A DNA stretch of 64,000 nucleotides, from contig NC_044277.2 of the NCBI RefSeq assembly GCF_004027225.2, positions 73,409,900 through 73,473,899 of the forward strand, written 5' to 3'. A model generated the notes under the pieces. The model did no database searches and was not told the origin of the DNA. It saw only the letters and a list, made by a program, of their open reading frames with translations. The number at the start of each line of letters is the position of its first letter. Within the stretch, counting starts at the first letter, position 1. Both the position numbers and the translations under genes were made by a program. The stretch is from Strigops habroptila (taxonomy: Eukaryota > Chordata > Aves > Psittaciformes > Psittacidae). This document shows, one piece after another, positions 51,129 through 62,690 of the stretch.

Positions 51129-53480
51129 ATCACAGAAGGGTTGAGGTTGGAAGGGACCTCTGAAGATCACCTGGTCCAATCCCCAGTCAAGACAGAGTCA
51201 TCTGGAACAGGCTGACCAGGACCATGTCCAGGCAGCTTCTAAATATCTCAAGCAACATGACAACCTCTCTGGGCAACTTGTACCAACACTCAATCACCCT
51301 CACAGTAAAAAAAGTGTTCCTTGATGTTTGAGGGGAACCTGCTGTGTTTCAGTCTGCTCCTTCCCAGCTTCTTGTGCCCCTCCTCACTAGCAGACCATGA
51401 GAGACTGAAAAGTCCTTGATCTGGCTAAGTGCTACTGAGCATCAACTAAAGCATCAGTGTATTATCAGCATTGTTCTCAGACTAAAGCCAAGACACAGCA
51501 CTGCACCAGCTACTAGGAAGACAATTAACTCTATCCCCCCCAAACCAGGACACCAATATGCCTAGGTCTCTCTTGTACTGAGGAGCCCAGAACCAGACAG
51601 TGTACCAGGTGTGGGTACACCAGTGCTGAGGAGAGAGGGAGGATCACCTCCCTTGATCTACTGGCAATGCTTTGCTTAATGCAACCCAGGATACCATTTG
51701 CCTTTTTTTGCAGCACAGGCACATTGATGGTTCACAATCAACTTGGTGTTTCCCAGGATCTTTTCTGCAAAGCTGTTTTCCAGTTGGGTGGCCTCCCTCA
51801 GCCTGTACTAATGCACGGACTTATTCCTCCCCAACAGGGTGCAGGACTCGCCCTATTGAACTTCAGAGTTCCCATCATCCCATTTCTCCAGCCTGTCAAG
51901 GTCCCTCTGGATGGCAGCATGACCCTCTACCTGGCCATTCAGCCAGTTTTTCAATCCACCTCACTGTCTGGTCATCCAGCCCATACTTCATCAGCTTCTC
52001 CATGACAACCTTTCAGCAGACAGCATTGAAAGCCTTACTGAAGTCTAGTCCACCCCTCAATCCTCATCTGCCAGGCCAGTCTTTTCATCATAGAAGTTTA
52101 TTGTCAAGTTGGCCCCACAGTTATAGAACCCAAAATGTTGTTACTAGCACCAGCTCTGTGGCAAATTATTGACCTCTACTATCAGTGCCCTCCTGTTCCT
52201 CATACCCTTTTCCCCACTTGAGAAGGATATTAAACACTACTTGCGCTCCCTTGCCTGTAACTACAGCCTGCAGAGCTTTGTAGTCACTGTTGATACCATC
52301 CAGGTTTCCCTGGAAATATCATTTGTGTCCACACAAAGTAACAGCAGGGGATAGTAGTTAGAGGGTCAAAGGACCTGCAGGAGCACCCCCCCAGCATCCC
52401 CAGTCCTGGCCCCTGGCAGGCAGCACACCTTTCTAGATGACAGGTCAATTAAACAGATGGATGCCTCTATGCCATGCAGCAGGGGGTCACCCATTTACAT
52501 GGACTCACCATTTTTCCTGGGTGACCTTACATGGTTTAGGGTCAGGTGGACCAGATCCTTAGCTTGAAAGCATATCTGGCTTCTCCTCAGCTTGGAAGGT
52601 GGTGAACATACTTTTCAGTTGCAAGTGTTTAGGTGGGGCAGGAGGCCATCTCTTGGTGCCAGAAGTGACCAGCTTCCATCCTTGCCATTCTCCAGCAGTT
52701 ATGCTTACCCTAATATTAGGGGTGCACACTGCCTGCTTCTCCGCTGCAGCTGCAGTCTAGAGTTCTTCAAGCTTCTATGTCTAAGAAAGACCCCATCCGT
52801 CTCCCTTTCCATCTTCTCTGATGCTGCACAGCCTGCTCACTTCCTCCTGTAACTCCTCCACTTGGCAGCACAGTTCCTCCACAATGGCACACATCCTGCA
52901 GGACAGCAGGTATTGGAGAGAAGCCCCAGGTCCTCTCTGCAGCCCAGGGCTTGGAGGGCTGCATCTGCCATCCAGATCCAGTGTGCATCACAGCCTCTGC
53001 CCTAGCAGGGACAGCTGCTCCAACAGCTGCTGGGCAGACTGCCCTGTGGCATGCCACCACCATAACCAAGGCTGCAACAGCAGCACAGATACAACTGAGG
53101 TCCCCTTCCCAATACTCTACTGCATAAATTGCCACCTCTGAAAGCTGTGCTCCCCACCATAGCTCTCACACAGCCCTCTCCTGAGCATCAGTTAAATAGT
53201 GCTTCATCCTCCTTAAGCAGGGACAGCTGCAACAAAGGCTCCAGGCACCCTGGGTCAAGGGCAGCTCATCATGCTCATTAGAAGCTGCTAGAGCTTCCTC
53301 AGGCCTCTGTTGGCTCCCCTTTCCTCATCCTCACCTGGCAGCAACAGGCACCCTCCAGTTTCTCAGAGGGTTCCCAGACGTGCCAAATGATCCTGGACCT
53401 TGTCCCCAAAAGACCCAGAAGCTCCCAAAGCAGAATGTAGCGGCTGCTGCCCAAACAGCTGCGCCTGTTGCACACAGCCA
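51129..53480 (-). mobile_element. Composite CR1 LINE (ORF1 and ORF2 remnants, internally deleted)
   Basis: Minus-strand CR1. The 3' end starts at 51129 (antisense AATCACAGAAGGGTTGAGG). Moving upstream: the ORF2 C-terminal region ([20 protein letters not shown] then [17 protein letters not shown], about 51560-51700); a reverse-transcriptase piece (FSKAFNAV, MEKLMKYGLDDQTVRW, about 51965-52050); an esterase-like ORF1 piece with VDTNDIS in place of the usual GTND motif (about 52320) and KVCCLPGAR (about 52410); and a coiled coil (EELQEEVSRLCSIRE, about 52800-52850). A full CR1 is about 4.5 kb, so the endonuclease and most of the RT are missing. Stops and frameshifts are present; inactive. Confidence 0.85.
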
Positions 53481-53830
53481 AGAATATCTTACTAATATCT
53501 CCAACACTTGTTCCTAGAGACCTTTGTGTGCTCTCTGTATTAACTCAAGTATGCATTTAATCTGTGTGAATGCCTTCACATGTATTATGTATATATACGT
53601 AAATGTATTTGTATACATGTCTAATATATATACATATAAATTTCAGGCCTCCTTTGTATTGAGGTGTAGGCAGCCTCAATCACTGCTTGGTCTCCCCCTT
53701 ATGTTTAACTGCCCATCATCAGAGCTGTGGATAAACAGTTCTGGAGAGCTTGCTTGAACACTCATTATGTTTGCGACCCAGAAGACTGCTGAATATGAAA
53801 GAGGTGAAACTCTAGGGAGTTTAAACATAG
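53481..53830. other. Intergenic
   Basis: Contains a TA-rich run near 53580-53640. Nothing else recognised. Confidence 0.6.
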
Positions 53831-54105
53831 CAGCATAAGAATAGCTGCACTGCATCAGACCAGTGGTCCATCTGAAAGTGTCCTATAGCAGATGCCTATA
53901 GGGGAGCATAGGGGCAGGGCAAGCAGGTTTGGGTACTTCCTGACCTTCCAGAGGTCTGTGCAGCCGAGAAAGTCTCCTTAACTCTCTTTATCACCCCTCT
54001 GCCCAGCCATGGGTTCAGGCTGGGATGAGAGGATTTATTCACAAATTCAGCTTCTTTGACCACATGAATCATTCTGAGTTTACTGACATCCATTAAAACC
54101 AAGTG
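53831..54105. mobile_element. Old CR1-like LINE fragment (probable)
   Basis: Starts with GCATAAGAATAGCTGCACTG and CATCAGACCAGTGGTCCATC. This matches, from memory, an ancient amniote LINE 3' segment with the pattern CATAAGAA..GC...TGG.TCAGACCA..GGTCCATCT. It is diverged, so the family and right edge are uncertain. Confidence 0.5.
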
Positions 54106-57100
54106 AGCTAAATGTTTTCACTTTTAGAGCTATCCTTAGGGTATTTAATTAAAAATAGGCTCCTCACCAAAAGAATTCCATCAGATTAGCTTTCATGAAA
54201 GCATTACTGTGAAAGAAAGTAATTGCTTGGGAAAGACTTATCCGATAACATGGTCTTGTATTTTAGAAGCCATTTCTGTTTGCATTCCAGGTATTCTAAC
54301 AAGAAAAGAAGGACCATAGCTGTGTCTACGGTATATGGCTTTTTTCCTCTGTGTAGCGTTATAAAGATGCTTTGACAAAAAACATTTGTTTTGCTTCTTC
54401 ATTAAAACAGAAATTAAGTTGCAGTTAAGAAAATAAGAAAGGAATTAAGGGTGATGGATTACTGCTCACCTGAGGTCCTCTGTAAGTTCCCTGGTGTCAG
54501 ACTAGTACCATCTCCAGCCCTTCCTCAGAACACTCTTTACAGCCAAGACAGAGGAGATCCTGAGAGGGCATGAAGGACAGGAGTATGCTGAGGCTGAGGT
54601 CCTCCTCCACTGCTCAAGGTGTGACACCCTGTAGCAAAGCAGCACAAATGCTAGAGGATTCAGGAGAAGAAAGGGTGAGTGGGGCCATAATTCACTTTTT
54701 TAATCTCTTTTTTGGCTGGAACAATTTCTCTCCATCTGCACATACCTGGACTACAGTTAATTAATACTTTTGAAGCATGTTTGAACTGTGCATGCTCTAG
54801 AATTTTTTAGGGTTTTTTTTTTTTTTTTAACCGAATTACCTAACTGGGGAAAAGGACCACGTTACACCAGCAGTTCAGAGACTGTGTTACTTTTATGTGG
54901 GGCACAATTCAAGGCAAATTGTCCTTTGTTCCTGCCAAGTGCTATACGCCAGGCTTCACCTCCTTACTCTGTAAGATTCTGCTGTGACAGATGAGCAGTT
55001 CAAGTGAGGGGATGACTTGCCTTTCCTCCAACTAGTCAAACTGCCAAAGAGTTGTTTGACAGTGTAGTTAAAAAGAAAATTCGGCAACTAGGTTTAGACA
55101 AGAAGGGAAGAGCATTTTAAAGGAGGAGCAATGAGCACTGTGCTTACCTCTCCACTGGTCCAACCTGTCTGCATCAGAATCTAAATACAAACTTGCTCCC
55201 TTTCCTTGCATTGGTGTTAGCCTGGTAAAAGTAATGTTTTGCTAACTTCTTCGATAACTTTCTTTTGATCAAATAAACCCCCCACCCCTGTTACTCATTT
55301 GCCTGAAAATATTAGAAAGGGTGGATCTTTTATAAATCAAACAGCTCCTACATGAAGACTTGTCTCACCACCTCAATTTAGAAAGAAATGTCAGGATTGC
55401 CTTCCTACCTCCCCTGACCCACCTGCATAGCTTTTAATGTCTCTTCTACCTTCTCTGCCTATGGAAGCTGAGTCACGGGTCATGGTCTCTGGACTAATGA
55501 GCTTTTTGGTCACCTCTTTTACTGCCTTATTCTCCAACTAAAACTGATGCTATTTTTCTTAATGGTGAAGGGAATCAGTAACCCAATTAAACAGGGGAGC
55601 ATTTTAACCTCCTGGGCAACATGCCATTCAGAGACCATATTTTGCCCAAGAAATAATTAACCTCTATGGAGCATAGAAAGCACAGATCCTGTGTACTGAA
55701 GCCTTTCTCAGATGTCAGATACTTACTTTTTCACATCCCTTGGCCCTTAGTGTACTTTATTATTCTGAGCCCCCTAATGATGCTATGCTGAGACCAGTGG
55801 TATATCAGTACTTAGACAGCCTTGCCCTAACACAGCCTGCGCAGTGAAGAAACAAACAAGATGTAAAGACCTTAGAAGTACGATGTGCCAAAAAACATCA
55901 CACATTGTGTGACAGCATCAGCATACCCCTCCAGTTAGGCAGAGACTGACCTTTTCAGAAGAAAGAGGGCAATATACATTCACTGGAAAAAAGTAATTAA
56001 GGTGGGATATTTAAAAGCACAGCACTGGCCTAAAACACTGCTCACAATCAGAGTCATAGCTGAACTGCCCTGATGGTAGGAGGCCAGGTATACTGGGTGC
56101 AGGTTCACAACACTTGTAATGTCCTGCACCCACAAGTCCTAAGCAAGGCTGATTCATAAGCGGTTAGACATTTTGTTAAAACCTCGCTCGCTCTGTGGGA
56201 GCACTTTTTACTCTCTTCCTTTCCCAAAAGCACTGAATACTGGCACCTAAAGCACTCAATCTGTCTGAATGCTGTGATAAAGACATACGGCTGTTACAGT
56301 AAGCACACTCCTCTTGTTCCCCAGAGCGCAGTACGGTGGCTAGTGGTGTTACCAGACCTCCCTCCTCATCAGTAGCTATGGGTTCAGCTAGGTTATATTA
56401 ACCTTGGCTTAATCCATTACCATCACTTGAATAACAGCACAGTTATTATCAAATACTCAGTGTGGTCTTCGTTCTCCTGGAAAGATGTTTTTACTTTCTT
56501 AGCTGGTCCCTTGGCTGATATAATTCTGTAAGAGCCTGGAATAATATGTTCTTCACTAAATTTGCCATATAATAACCTCAACAATATTGCATCAAATCTA
56601 TGTCCAGTTTCTCTCATTTATCCCCCCCAAAAACAGTGCCTTTGGGTAAACTGCGTCTTTCATCATTCAGCATTTGACAGCAGTAATTTTATCCACCACA
56701 CTGAGAAGGAAATATTTTGTTTACTCCATATAGAACAAATATCCCAGAGAATTATTCCTAGATTAAGCATTAGGAAAGATGGTAATGAAAGACCTTGTTT
56801 CACTGGACAACTAATTACACTTGCTGGGGATGGCAGCTTAAAGAGTAATGTAAACAAACACAGTGATTCCCCTCAGGACACGCCATGTGCTGTTCTGTAA
56901 TGAACAAAGTCAGCTGAGAGCCTTTTGGCTGAAATGTCGTTAGTGACATTAAGAAAATGCCAGTGCTTGCTGATATATGCAAAGTCCAGGGACTCATCAG
57001 AACTGAGAAAATGTTGCCTGTAAATTTTAAGTCCACCAAAAATGCAGTTTCATATAGGTTTTGCAAGTACTTTTGTCACTCCCATGCTTAAGCCTACAGT

Positions 57101-59870
57101 AAACAAAAAACCCTCCTGATTTCTTACTTCAGCCACTGAACCAAGAATATTACTATTTACTCTGGGACAACAGACTTCACACTACAACATTGTGAGAAGA
57201 TTAAAAAAATGAGCTTTTAAAAAAATTTAAATTCCATGTGCCTCTACAGGGAATATCTAGTTATACTGATCTTCTTTGTTCACTCGCAGTTCACATGCAT
57301 ATTTTTTTAGCACCTTTTTGCCCTGCCCTTAGAATCCTGAATAGTTCAGACCAACAGTAGTTTCCAAATAATTTGTACAAGAAATATGTAATCATGCGTC
57401 TTTCGTGCCACTGAGGTCTGCAGCACCAGCAGAGCTGCCATACTCAGGCTAATGGCTGAAAACCTAGGTAGGATTTTTATTCCTTAATTTTGAGTGGCCA
57501 CAGGGCAGTACTTCTATCTTGGCCAGGTGTAGGATCCACCTAATGCTGCCGGTGGAGAGCAGAGTCACACCTAGTCTCTCTCCACTGACCATCCTTGCCA
57601 GACTCCACTGACTGTACCTGGAGCCCACACAGCTGTCTCAGATGTAGGTATAGGTACCTCATGCCCTTGTGAATGAAGCAGAGCATCCCATCTCCCTCCC
57701 AGCTGCTGTGTCAGAAGGCTACAGGTATGCTGTGGGCCTATGTTGTATCTGACTTCATGTCACCTCATGTAACAGTCCTCATGTAACATGTAACTCATGT
57801 AAGCTTCATGCAACACGAATGTAGGGAGCCTACTGCCATTTAGATCACCAACATGCTCCTATCACAGCGTAAAATCTTTTAATGCTGACACAGCTTGTGC
57901 TGTTTGCTTCCCTAAAGTTCAATAAAAAGTATCTTGTCTGCTTCTGCTCTGTTGATCTTAAAATTCATATTTAGGCACAAAGCAATCTGGGAAGATTCTT
58001 CACATCTATTGTTGGGGCTGATTTGTGTGTGCTGTTTAGCAGTAGCAGAAATGCTGCAGATGCCCAACCCTCACTAAAAACCATGCATATTTGCAATCAG
58101 AGAAAATTGAAACTCAAAGTGGATTCCTAAATCTTTAAATTCCTGAGAAAGCCCCAACACCCAGTCCCAGTTTAGCAGGTTTAACTAGCTCAATCACAGC
58201 ACTGTGCTGCTTCAGTGCGAGGGTAATTCACTTCTGCACCTCCCAGTTCTGTGTGGCAGAGGTGTGGGCAAGCCACAGGATGAGTGCAGGCTCCTATGTT
58301 TGCAAGGCTTTGCCACACCAGGGCTATCAATTCTGTTAAGGGTGCCAAACTGGTCAAAGCTTTCTGTCTGTTTTTGAAATACCTATGGCTCCTGATCCAG
58401 CACTTTTTTTTAGTTGATATTCGTTGTATTTCTTTGTGGTTTCCTGTCATGGCTTACTGCTTTCTGCTTTACCTCCAGATCGTCCAGTTCTTCCGAGATT
58501 TCTTTACTTGCCTTTAAATAGACCACTGGATGTCTGACCATACTGCTACCACAGTAGCACACCACGCCAGGAACTCGCTGGAACACTTCTAAAACCCCTT
58601 CTGACTTTGCACTTTTGAAAAACCCCAAACCAAACGAAACACGGTGCATGGCTTAGCCCCATACTGGAACAGCTGGATCATACACCCAAACCCAAAACTT
58701 CAAAACACTTCACTGAACTGAAACTCACTGCACCAGAATGTTTTGCTCCATCAGGCACTAGAGCTGCCTCCTCTTCTGATGCAGGCCTCCACTTACCATA
58801 CTAGCTGATACTGGAAGATTGTCTTTCCAGTAGAGAACAGTTGGCTGCTTGGATGCAATCCAAAGGCAAGTTGTTTTGTTCTCATCTATAAACCAGACCT
58901 AAAATGGGGATGGTCAAACAGCTTTAAGGCCAATTTCTTCTTCTAGGAATCTCAAGCCATCACTAAGGTCCAGTGCACCAAGAACTGCGTGCAATGGAGT
59001 AGCAGCAGAGTAAGCAAACTCCATTTCCAGGAGTCTTTCCGAAGGGCACTGTTTCTCCAAACAACTTCATGGTATCTAAATATTACCAAGGCACATAAAA
59101 TAGCAACTCATACACAAATTAAAATAATTTGTAAGACTAGCACCAGCAGCCCATATTTGTCTCAACAGTGTTGGCTTCATCTTGTCTATTCCTGAATAAT
59201 TTTTCTTCATGTCACAAAATCTGGAATGACTGAACATCCTTGCAAAAACTGTGACTATTTCACTAGCTGCTACAGATTTCCTTATTTTCAGAAAAATCTC
59301 TTTCCTATTTTCGGCTTCTAAACAAACTCTAAACAGAGGAACAGTTCTTCTTTTTCAATTTTCTTCGAATGTCATTTGCCCATGCTTTTGATAGGAATAA
59401 AACATAATTAAATGATTTTCTTTTGTCTGTGGTTAATATAAGCAGAATTAATAACTAATTATAAGCAGAATTAATTGAGATGGGAGTTTTCCAAACCTAT
59501 CCTACCTTTCAATTTCTTTCAGTTATGTTTCATTAAAAGTACTCTATCATTTCATTAAAAGTACTCTATCAAGTCATTGGTAACAGTTATGTCAAGTTTA
59601 TACGCCAAGGAGAGAAGCTAGCTTCAAATGACGATTTTCTACGATATCAAAAACATAACATTTCTGCAACTACATTACTGAGCATCTATCTTATTATTAA
59701 TCAGATGCAAATTTCTTTATGTCATTCCTGAGTAAATGCATTATTCCCTGACAAAAGTCTTGGATGTGCTTCTTGGTGCGCAATTTGCTCACCTTGTTTT
59801 AACTTATGATCAATACCCCTCTACATCTTTATATTCAAATAAGAGACTGTTTTGGGTACACAGACAGGAA
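54106..59870. other. Intergenic, no supported gene
   Basis: About 5.8 kb with a T-run near 54812-54828, imperfect CTCATGTAAC repeats near 57765-57800, and a perfect 22-bp tandem duplication at 59528-59571. A minus-strand frame at 58410-58649 (about 80 codons) is open but unrecognised. No convincing exon. Confidence 0.55.
59528..59571. repeat. 22-bp perfect tandem duplication
   Basis: A 22-bp unit beginning TTTCATTAAAAGTACTC occurs twice without mismatch, at 59528-59549 and 59550-59571. Confidence 0.95.
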
Positions 59871-59881
59871 TTACACATCAC

Positions 59882-59887
59882 TTTATT
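59882..59887 (-). terminator. Poly(A) signal for the unidentified minus-strand exon
   Basis: AATAAA on the minus strand about 70 nt after the stop codon at 59958-59960. Its position supports a terminal exon there. Confidence 0.45.
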
Positions 59888-59957
59888 CTGCTCTAATTAT
59901 ATTTGAATAATTTAGAGGAGCAGTCATCTTGACAAAAACTATGCAAATCTGATCCAG

Positions 59958-60092
59958 TCATGGTGCGAGGAGTTCCTTTCCAGAGATGTCAAAGTCATCA
60001 GAAGCTGTGTAATCATCAGCATTGATAATTATTGGGGTTCTTTTTTTGTTGCTTACAGTTTTATAGATATCTTCATAAGAGCTCTCCTTAAC
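59958..60092 (-). CDS. Possible terminal exon of an unidentified gene
   Basis: Acceptor CTTTTGTTAACAG, then 44 open codons and TGA. The product begins VKESSYEDIYKTVSNKKRTP and ends DDFDISGKELLAP. It is hydrophilic and acidic, with SSYEDI fitting an ITIM-like S-x-Y-x-x-I pattern, as in cytosolic tails of membrane proteins. The other two frames have stops within the first 40 nt. AATAAA follows at 59882-59887. I do not recognise the family. The gene would extend right on the minus strand, upstream of and parallel to SNRNP48. A 44-codon open frame can arise by chance, so confidence is moderate. Confidence 0.45.
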   Translation of the reverse strand, partial: VKESSYEDIYKTVSNKKRTPIIINADDYTASDDFDISGKELLAP

Positions 60093-61537
60093 CTGTTAAC
60101 AAAAGTTAAGGGCAATAAGATTGTGTGCATACAAAATGAGTGTTCATTCTGTTGTTTTCTCTGGTTTTACCGCCTGAATCATGTTTTCTCCTAATCTGGT
60201 GATTCTCTAGTTTTGTTAGCTGCTATGGTAAATTTGAATTACTTTTTCTTTACATGGCACAAAGACATCACTGCAAAGCTCAATATAGAGGAGGTCTGCA
60301 AGATATTCTAAGAAAAAAAACCCTGAAGATGATCCAAAATATGGTGAAATCTGTGAAAAACCTCCCTCCCCATATCCTTGGAATGGGTCCCAGATGAGGT
60401 GCTGCACTTTTGTGCCAGACTTTCTCTCCCAATAGAAAACAACAGCAACCTGGGTCCAGCTTTTGTTCCTTACACAAAGCACTGGAGAAGAGAGATACAC
60501 CTCAGCTTCTCACTCAAACAGCCTGAACGATGAGCCCAGTGCATTTATTCAGGAACATACGTGAGGGCTTATATGCCAGCTTTGTTCTTGGAGACTCTCA
60601 CTGTAGGAAAATGAGAAAATAAACTACTTAACTGTGCAAGTAATTTCAGCTGGAGCCTGTTATCCATCTGCTAATACAGTGCAGCCTGAAAGCTTTGCCA
60701 ATGACAGATTAAGGTCAAACAAACGATCATTCCTACAAGATATACTTCTCTTCCTAAATGTATTTTTCTTTCATTATGTTGTGAAATGAAGATCAAAGAG
60801 CCTATAACAGTATTACATTAGTATAAATTTCATGTAGTGAAGCTACAACAAGTTTATGGGATAACACTCTTCCAGACAGTATGTTTAAGACAGTGACTCT
60901 GGTCTCAAGAGCTTTCAGGCCCAAAAGGAAAAACACAGGAAAGATTGGAGAAAGAAAGTGCTTTGTTTCATTTTAAAGGGACAGAACTAAAGCAGAGGGA
61001 TGTGGGAATGGGGCATATGAGGTTTGTGGTCACTGAAATAACTGTGGCAACTTTAAAGTCTGCATCCAGTGACAGTGTGAGGCTGAAATGCCACCATGTT
61101 ATGCCTAAGACTATTTCCCTTGACCTTCGATTTGTGCTGACTTGTTTTTGTAGAAACACTTTTTCTAAAAGGTTTTTAAAGATCAGCTTGAGACAGCTTT
61201 GAAAATCTCAACCTGCACAGTTGTGCACACACACACAAACCACATGCATCTAAAGACAAGGTCTTTGTATGAAAAGTGTTAAGCAAACCAAGTTGCAGGG
61301 ACTGCTACTTCTGCAGCCCAAAATATAAGACATCAGAGACAGAGAGGTAATTAGTAGCATTTAATTTTATGACTGAAAGGTTACACGAAGGTAATTCAGG
61401 CATGTTTCAGATTCAGACACAGGTCTTAAGTACTAAATAGTTAAGCCTCGTCTTAAGTACTAAATAGTTAAGCATCATTTGCTCAGGCACATTGCTCAAG
61501 TGTTTTAAATCTTTGCACAAGATGTCTTGCCTCTTAC
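60093..61537 (-). other. Unassigned DNA, possible intron
   Basis: If the exons on either side are real, this is an intron of the unidentified minus-strand gene. Two overlapping minus-strand frames at 60216-60500 are open for 65-94 codons but lack a good donor. Contains a 27-bp tandem duplication at 61423-61476. Confidence 0.35.
61423..61476. repeat. 27-bp tandem duplication
   Basis: Two adjacent 27-bp copies beginning GTCTTAAGTACTAAATAG with one mismatch. Confidence 0.93.
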
Positions 61538-61609
61538 CACTGCTTTAACCATGAGAAAATGCTCTTTCCTCAAAGCCAGACACAGGATGGAGGATGATAA
61601 CACTGACCT
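61538..61609 (-). CDS. Weak candidate upstream exon of the unidentified gene
   Basis: A 24-codon open block ends at a good donor (GTG|GTAAGAGG), in the phase the exon at 60092 needs. The product (hydrophobic SVLSSSILCLAL, then basic RKEHFLMVKAV) would place a membrane segment just before the acidic tail. The acceptor is pyrimidine-poor, so this is speculative. Confidence 0.2.
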
Positions 61610-62583
61610 CTGTTCTGCGTAGAGCACTTTAATACCTAGTGATGAGAAATGCTGCCTGGAAGCTGGGTACCGTTACATAAACCGAGCATCCTCACGCCAG
61701 TAATCCACAGATGTCTCACAGATTCTTGTGTAACGGACTGGCAGGCATGGTGCGCACATTGCCTCCTCTCAAAGAAGCTGCTTTGCATGGAGGTTAAGAG
61801 CCTACTTAGCCTGTCCCACAGTAGCTCAGCTCTGACAGTGCCCCACCTGCGCCACTCACAGCACAGGTAGGAAAAACAATAGCACTACCTAATTAGGGAC
61901 TGCACTGCAATGCCAGACACATGAGGAATCACAATTAAGACTGGTTTGAGCTACACATTTGAAAGGGAAATGGGGCTGGTAAAAACAGGAGCTTGTTGGA
62001 AGTGAAGGCAGTCTGGCAGAAACTCAATTTTTTTAAGGTTGCTCAGAAATTAGTTCCCCTCTCTCCTTAACTTTCCTATTTCCTGGTAAAAAAGGAATAA
62101 AAAAGGAATAATAGAAGAGAAGTCTGGCTTTTTAAAAAGAATGACTAACTGTGAAACAAATTTTGTCACACACTAGAAAAGCTTTTTCAAAGGAGATGAA
62201 GCATGAAGAGGCTGGGATCATGAGTGTCCACTAACTTAGAGCACACTGCTGAAGGTGCTTAAGACCTCGATTTCGTCAGTGCATACAAGGCAAACAAATG
62301 TATTGAGATGCCTAACACATATGCCTGGTTACCTTCATCATTCCCGTAAGAATTTTGCAGGATGCTCTCTCTCTACAGCATAGGTATGTTTTAGTTGCAG
62401 TAGTGAATGATCAGTGTGTTTGAAAAAAGCTGATGAAGGACTTTGAACAGAAGGAATCAAGACCCTCTGAAAACCAGGAACACACAGCTGGTGATCGCTA
62501 GTCTGGGTTCAAAGAGCTGAAAGGCGACACTGCTGGGAAAAAGAATTCATCATCATATTTACTTGAGAATAATCTTTATTTGA
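61610..62583. other. Unassigned DNA
   Basis: No exon or repeat that I can support. Confidence 0.55.
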
Positions 62584-62690
62584 GCAACATGATCTAGTGA
62601 GAGGTGTTCCTGCCCATGGCAGGGGGTTGGAACTAGATGGTCTTTAAGATCCCTTCCAACCCAAACCAATCTATGATTCTGTGATTCTAG
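62584..62690 (+). mobile_element. CR1 LINE 3' tail fragment
   Basis: About 107 bp of CR1 3' end: GAGCAACATGATCTAGTGAG, the CCATGGCAGGGGGTTGGAAC block, then ATCTATGATTCTGTGATTCT. It closely resembles the tail of the copy at 42778-43128 and has the same orientation. Confidence 0.92.

Noticed and set aside
51531-52172. Open frames of 63, 112 and 166 codons
   Set aside because: They are frames within or antisense to the CR1 element, not host genes.
52767-53141. 122- and 106-codon frames
   Set aside because: They lie over the CR1 ORF1 coiled-coil region. The recognisable CR1 reading is in another frame with stops.
35431-59870. Search for DSP, BMP6, DAP or ANKRD33B exons, expected from human gene order
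   Set aside because: No long DSP last exon, TGF-beta-type cysteine exon, ankyrin-repeat exon or DAP-like sequence was found by eye.
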